A stretch of 17,235 nt of DNA, taken from assembly GCF_000499385.1 (NCBI RefSeq), contig NW_013651677.1, forward strand, positions 129,937 through 147,171. Direction: 5' to 3'. Of this stretch, positions 15,302-17,235 are shown in pieces. The stretch's first letter is position 1, and every line of letters begins with the position of its first letter. This DNA is from Eimeria necatrix. Lineage: Eukaryota; Apicomplexa; Conoidasida; Eucoccidiorida; Eimeriidae. The position numbers and the translations under genes are program-made. The notes below the pieces were generated by a model. That model had not been told where the DNA came from. It was given only the letters and a program-made list of their open reading frames with translations, and did not search any database.

Positions 15302-15739
15302 TTGTGCAGGGAATTGATTGAAAAGGAAACTGCTGAAGTTCGTAGTTGCCGTCGTTCCGGTGCTGCCCCCTGCAGCAGCCGCAGCTGCAGCTGCAGCAGC
15401 AGAACCAGCAGCCGCAGCAGCAGCAAGCTAAGCTCCAGTGGCAGCCAATCAGCAAGGAAAGCTGCTTGCGGCACCCAAAGGCGCAATGGCCACTCCAAAT
15501 CCCTAAGAAGCGGAAAGAGAGACGTCGCTGCTTCTGCTCCCACTGCTTCACCAAAAGCAGCGGCAGCAGCAGCAGCAGAAGATTCGCCACAAGACGCCAG
15601 CATCAGCCACTGCCGCTCTTCCAAAACCAGAAGACGCCGCCGCTACGCCGCCAGCAACCCCTGCAGCAGGACAAGCACCTGCAGCAGCAGTTTGAATAGA
15701 AAACAGCGCAGCAGCAGCAGCAGTAACAACAGCAAGTGA
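15302..15739 (+). CDS. Possible coding exon of unknown function (CAG-bearing island)
   Basis: One plus-strand frame stays open for 145 codons and ends in TGA at 15739. It has no ATG at its start; a GTTGTGCAG acceptor-like site at about 15309 could begin an exon. The peptide is rich in Ser, Ala, Arg and Lys (KRDVAASAPTASPKAAAAAA, then CRSSKTRRRRRYAASNP) and has no recognised domain. The CAG orientation favours the plus strand, since in the two recognised genes CAG mostly lies on the sense strand. However, two other plus frames and one minus frame are also long here, so the frame is uncertain. It may be an exon of a gene extending rightward, a decayed gene, or repeat only. Confidence 0.3.
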   Translation: MCRELIEKETAEVRSCRRSGAAPCSSRSCSCSSRTSSRSSSKLSSSGSQSARKAACGTQRRNGHSKSLRSGKRDVAASAPTASPKAAAAAAAEDSPQDASISHCRSSKTRRRRRYAASNPCSRTSTCSSSLNRKQRSSSSSNNSK

Positions 15740-16784
15740 AAACGTCTATGAGGAGGAGTGGGGCCCCGCAGCCAGCTATGGAACCCAAGCGTAGGAAGGT
15801 TTCTTTTGCTGTCGCTGATAGCGGCACTTGACCTTAACAATTCGAAACGCTTGCTCGCAAGCACCATGCATGCGTAGTCTTGATTTTGTCATTTGCATTT
15901 GTGCGCCAGCAGTGCACCGGCAGATAAGGGGAACATGCGGTAACGCCGTCTATTTTTGATAGGATTGCCTGTCTGGCATTCTTATTATCTTTGCGCTGCC
16001 GATTTGCAGAAAGCAGAAGCAAGCGATTGCACGTTAAAAAGCAGGCAGCATGAATTTGCTTCAAGAGAATCCACAACAAATCTACGTGCGTTTATATGTA
16101 CCACAGGTACATAATTAATACATGCATGTGCGCATGCATATGAATCGTTGTTTTGATCTCAACTATTTCCAATTGATTTAGCACACGAGTGCCCTTTAAC
16201 TGCACAACCGGCATTATGCATCACTTGTTCGTCGGAGAACACGGATGTGTACTTTGAAATTGTGATAAACGCATAATTTATAGCTCTGTAGAGCGCAATT
16301 CTGCTGCGTAGAGGCAGACGTGCTGCTACAGCACTGCAGCACCCTCTCCCATGCTTAAAGACGCTGCGCCCTCAACAACATCCTGGTGCAGCACAAAATG
16401 TTGGGGCGAGGCCCCCACCAGCTCTTTACTTTGCAGGCGGCTCTAAAGGCTCTGGGGATACAAGCTGATTTCGAAATGTTGCATTGCTACCTCGTCTTGT
16501 TCTGCTTCTTCGTCTTAAAGGACAGAACACTTGATTTATAATTTTTTGATATTTGCCATCCTTCTGTACAGTCTTTTACTCCTCATGCCACTGCTGCTGC
16601 TGTCATTTCTAATTCCTTCCCGGCTGCTGTTGCTGCCACTAGTCGTACTGGTGACGCTGTGCAAAAGCACAGGCTGCGGGAGTCGCCTGCCCTGAATCCC
16701 ACAAGCAGCAACATAAATATTTAGAAGTATTCAAATGTACGTATACAAAAAAGCGTATGGAAAAATACATGAATATTTACACAT
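15740..16784. other. Gene-free, repeat-poor stretch
   Basis: No open frame longer than about 80 codons and no recognised motif. It contains a small hairpin with 8-bp arms, TATGTACC / GGTACATA, at 16095-16113, and a GCATGC-containing run at 16120-16140. Confidence 0.55.
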
Positions 16785-16860
16785 CGCAAGCGGCAATGTA
16801 GGCGAGAATATATGGACGTACGCATGTATTCTGCCACGTGTAGATGCATTGCCGCTTGCG
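16785..16860. repeat. Inverted repeat with 14-bp perfect arms
   Basis: The left arm CGCAAGCGGCAATG (16785-16798) is the exact reverse complement of the right arm CATTGCCGCTTGCG (16847-16860). The 48-base interior contains a second nested pair, GGCGAGAATA (16801-16810) against TATTCTGCC (16827-16835), with one bulged base. The whole could fold as a long, two-stage hairpin in DNA or RNA. Confidence 0.9.
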
Positions 16861-16890
16861 CCGCTAACTACCTTTAAAGTCTTCCTCTGA

Positions 16891-16936
16891 CAGGCTGGCT
16901 GGCTGATTAGCTAGCTGGTTATCTGGCTGACTAGCA

Positions 16937-16972
<36 letters not shown>

Positions 16973-17147
16973 AGCACGCTGGCTAGCTTGTTTGCTGGCT
17001 AGCTTGCTTGCAGGTCAACTGTCTCGCTAGTTGCTGGTATGCTGGCTGGCCGCTCCCTAGCTGGCTAGCTGGCTATCTGGCTATCTGTCTAGCTAGCTAG
17101 CTGGTTAGCGGGCTACCTGGCTAGCTGGCTCTAACTGGCTAGCTGGG
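16891..17147. repeat. GGCT/AGCT tetranucleotide repeat block
   Basis: Nine perfect GGCT units lie at 16937-16972, with degenerate GGCTAGCT, GGCTATCT and GGTTAGC units around them. Nothing beyond it to the window end (17148-17235) could be identified. Confidence 0.9.
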
Positions 17148-17235
17148 TGCGCACCGATAAAGGTGTCGAGGCTTTGTTGTTTGTTGATGCTTTTGTTGAT
17201 TTGCTTGTTGATCCAGAGAAAAAGCCGCTCGTAAA

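Overview
The window looks like nuclear DNA of a coccidian apicomplexan, most likely an Eimeria species. The reasons are very dense CAG/CTG trinucleotide tracts read as poly-Ala, poly-Gln and poly-Ser inside coding exons, internal blocks of the AAACCCT/TTTAGGG telomere-like repeat, short GT-AG introns, and a sharp change between repeat-rich and repeat-poor segments (the 'R' and 'P' segments described for Eimeria chromosomes). No species is assigned. Both recognised genes lie on the minus strand.

Positions 1-10174 (minus) hold one large, intron-split gene. Its protein is an alpha-solenoid resembling the N-terminal and middle parts of the TARBP1/Trm3 family, whose members methylate the 2'-O of a guanosine in the tRNA D-loop. 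I could build a model of seven main exons plus one optional exon. Most junctions agree in reading phase with GT-AG borders; the last acceptor is weak. The model encodes about 2,600 residues before it leaves the window at position 1. The catalytic SpoU/SPOUT domain expected at the C-terminus is not in the window, so the functional call rests on solenoid motifs only. A large share of the protein is homopolymer (A, Q, S) or Gly-Pro-rich repeat.

Positions 10175-11262 are a gene-free spacer: an AT-rich stretch, long runs of GGGGCCCC-type palindromic repeat, and a perfect block of AAACCCT. Positions 11263-12387 (minus) hold a complete single-exon gene for a mitochondrial H-protein of the glycine cleavage system. 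It has an Arg/Ser-rich presequence and the lipoyl-lysine motif, but also a Gly-Pro-rich insertion of about 85 residues just before the lipoyl hairpin.

Positions 12388-17235 are mostly repeat-poor and without a convincing gene. They contain a CAG-bearing island on the plus strand (15302-15739) that may be an exon, two degenerate GGCT/AGCT blocks, a strong inverted repeat at 16785-16860 and several small duplications.

The most unusual signal cuts across all regions. A short palindrome, GGTGTAYRTACACC, appears about ten times in exons, introns and spacer, far more than chance allows. The hexamer GCATGC is also several-fold over-represented.
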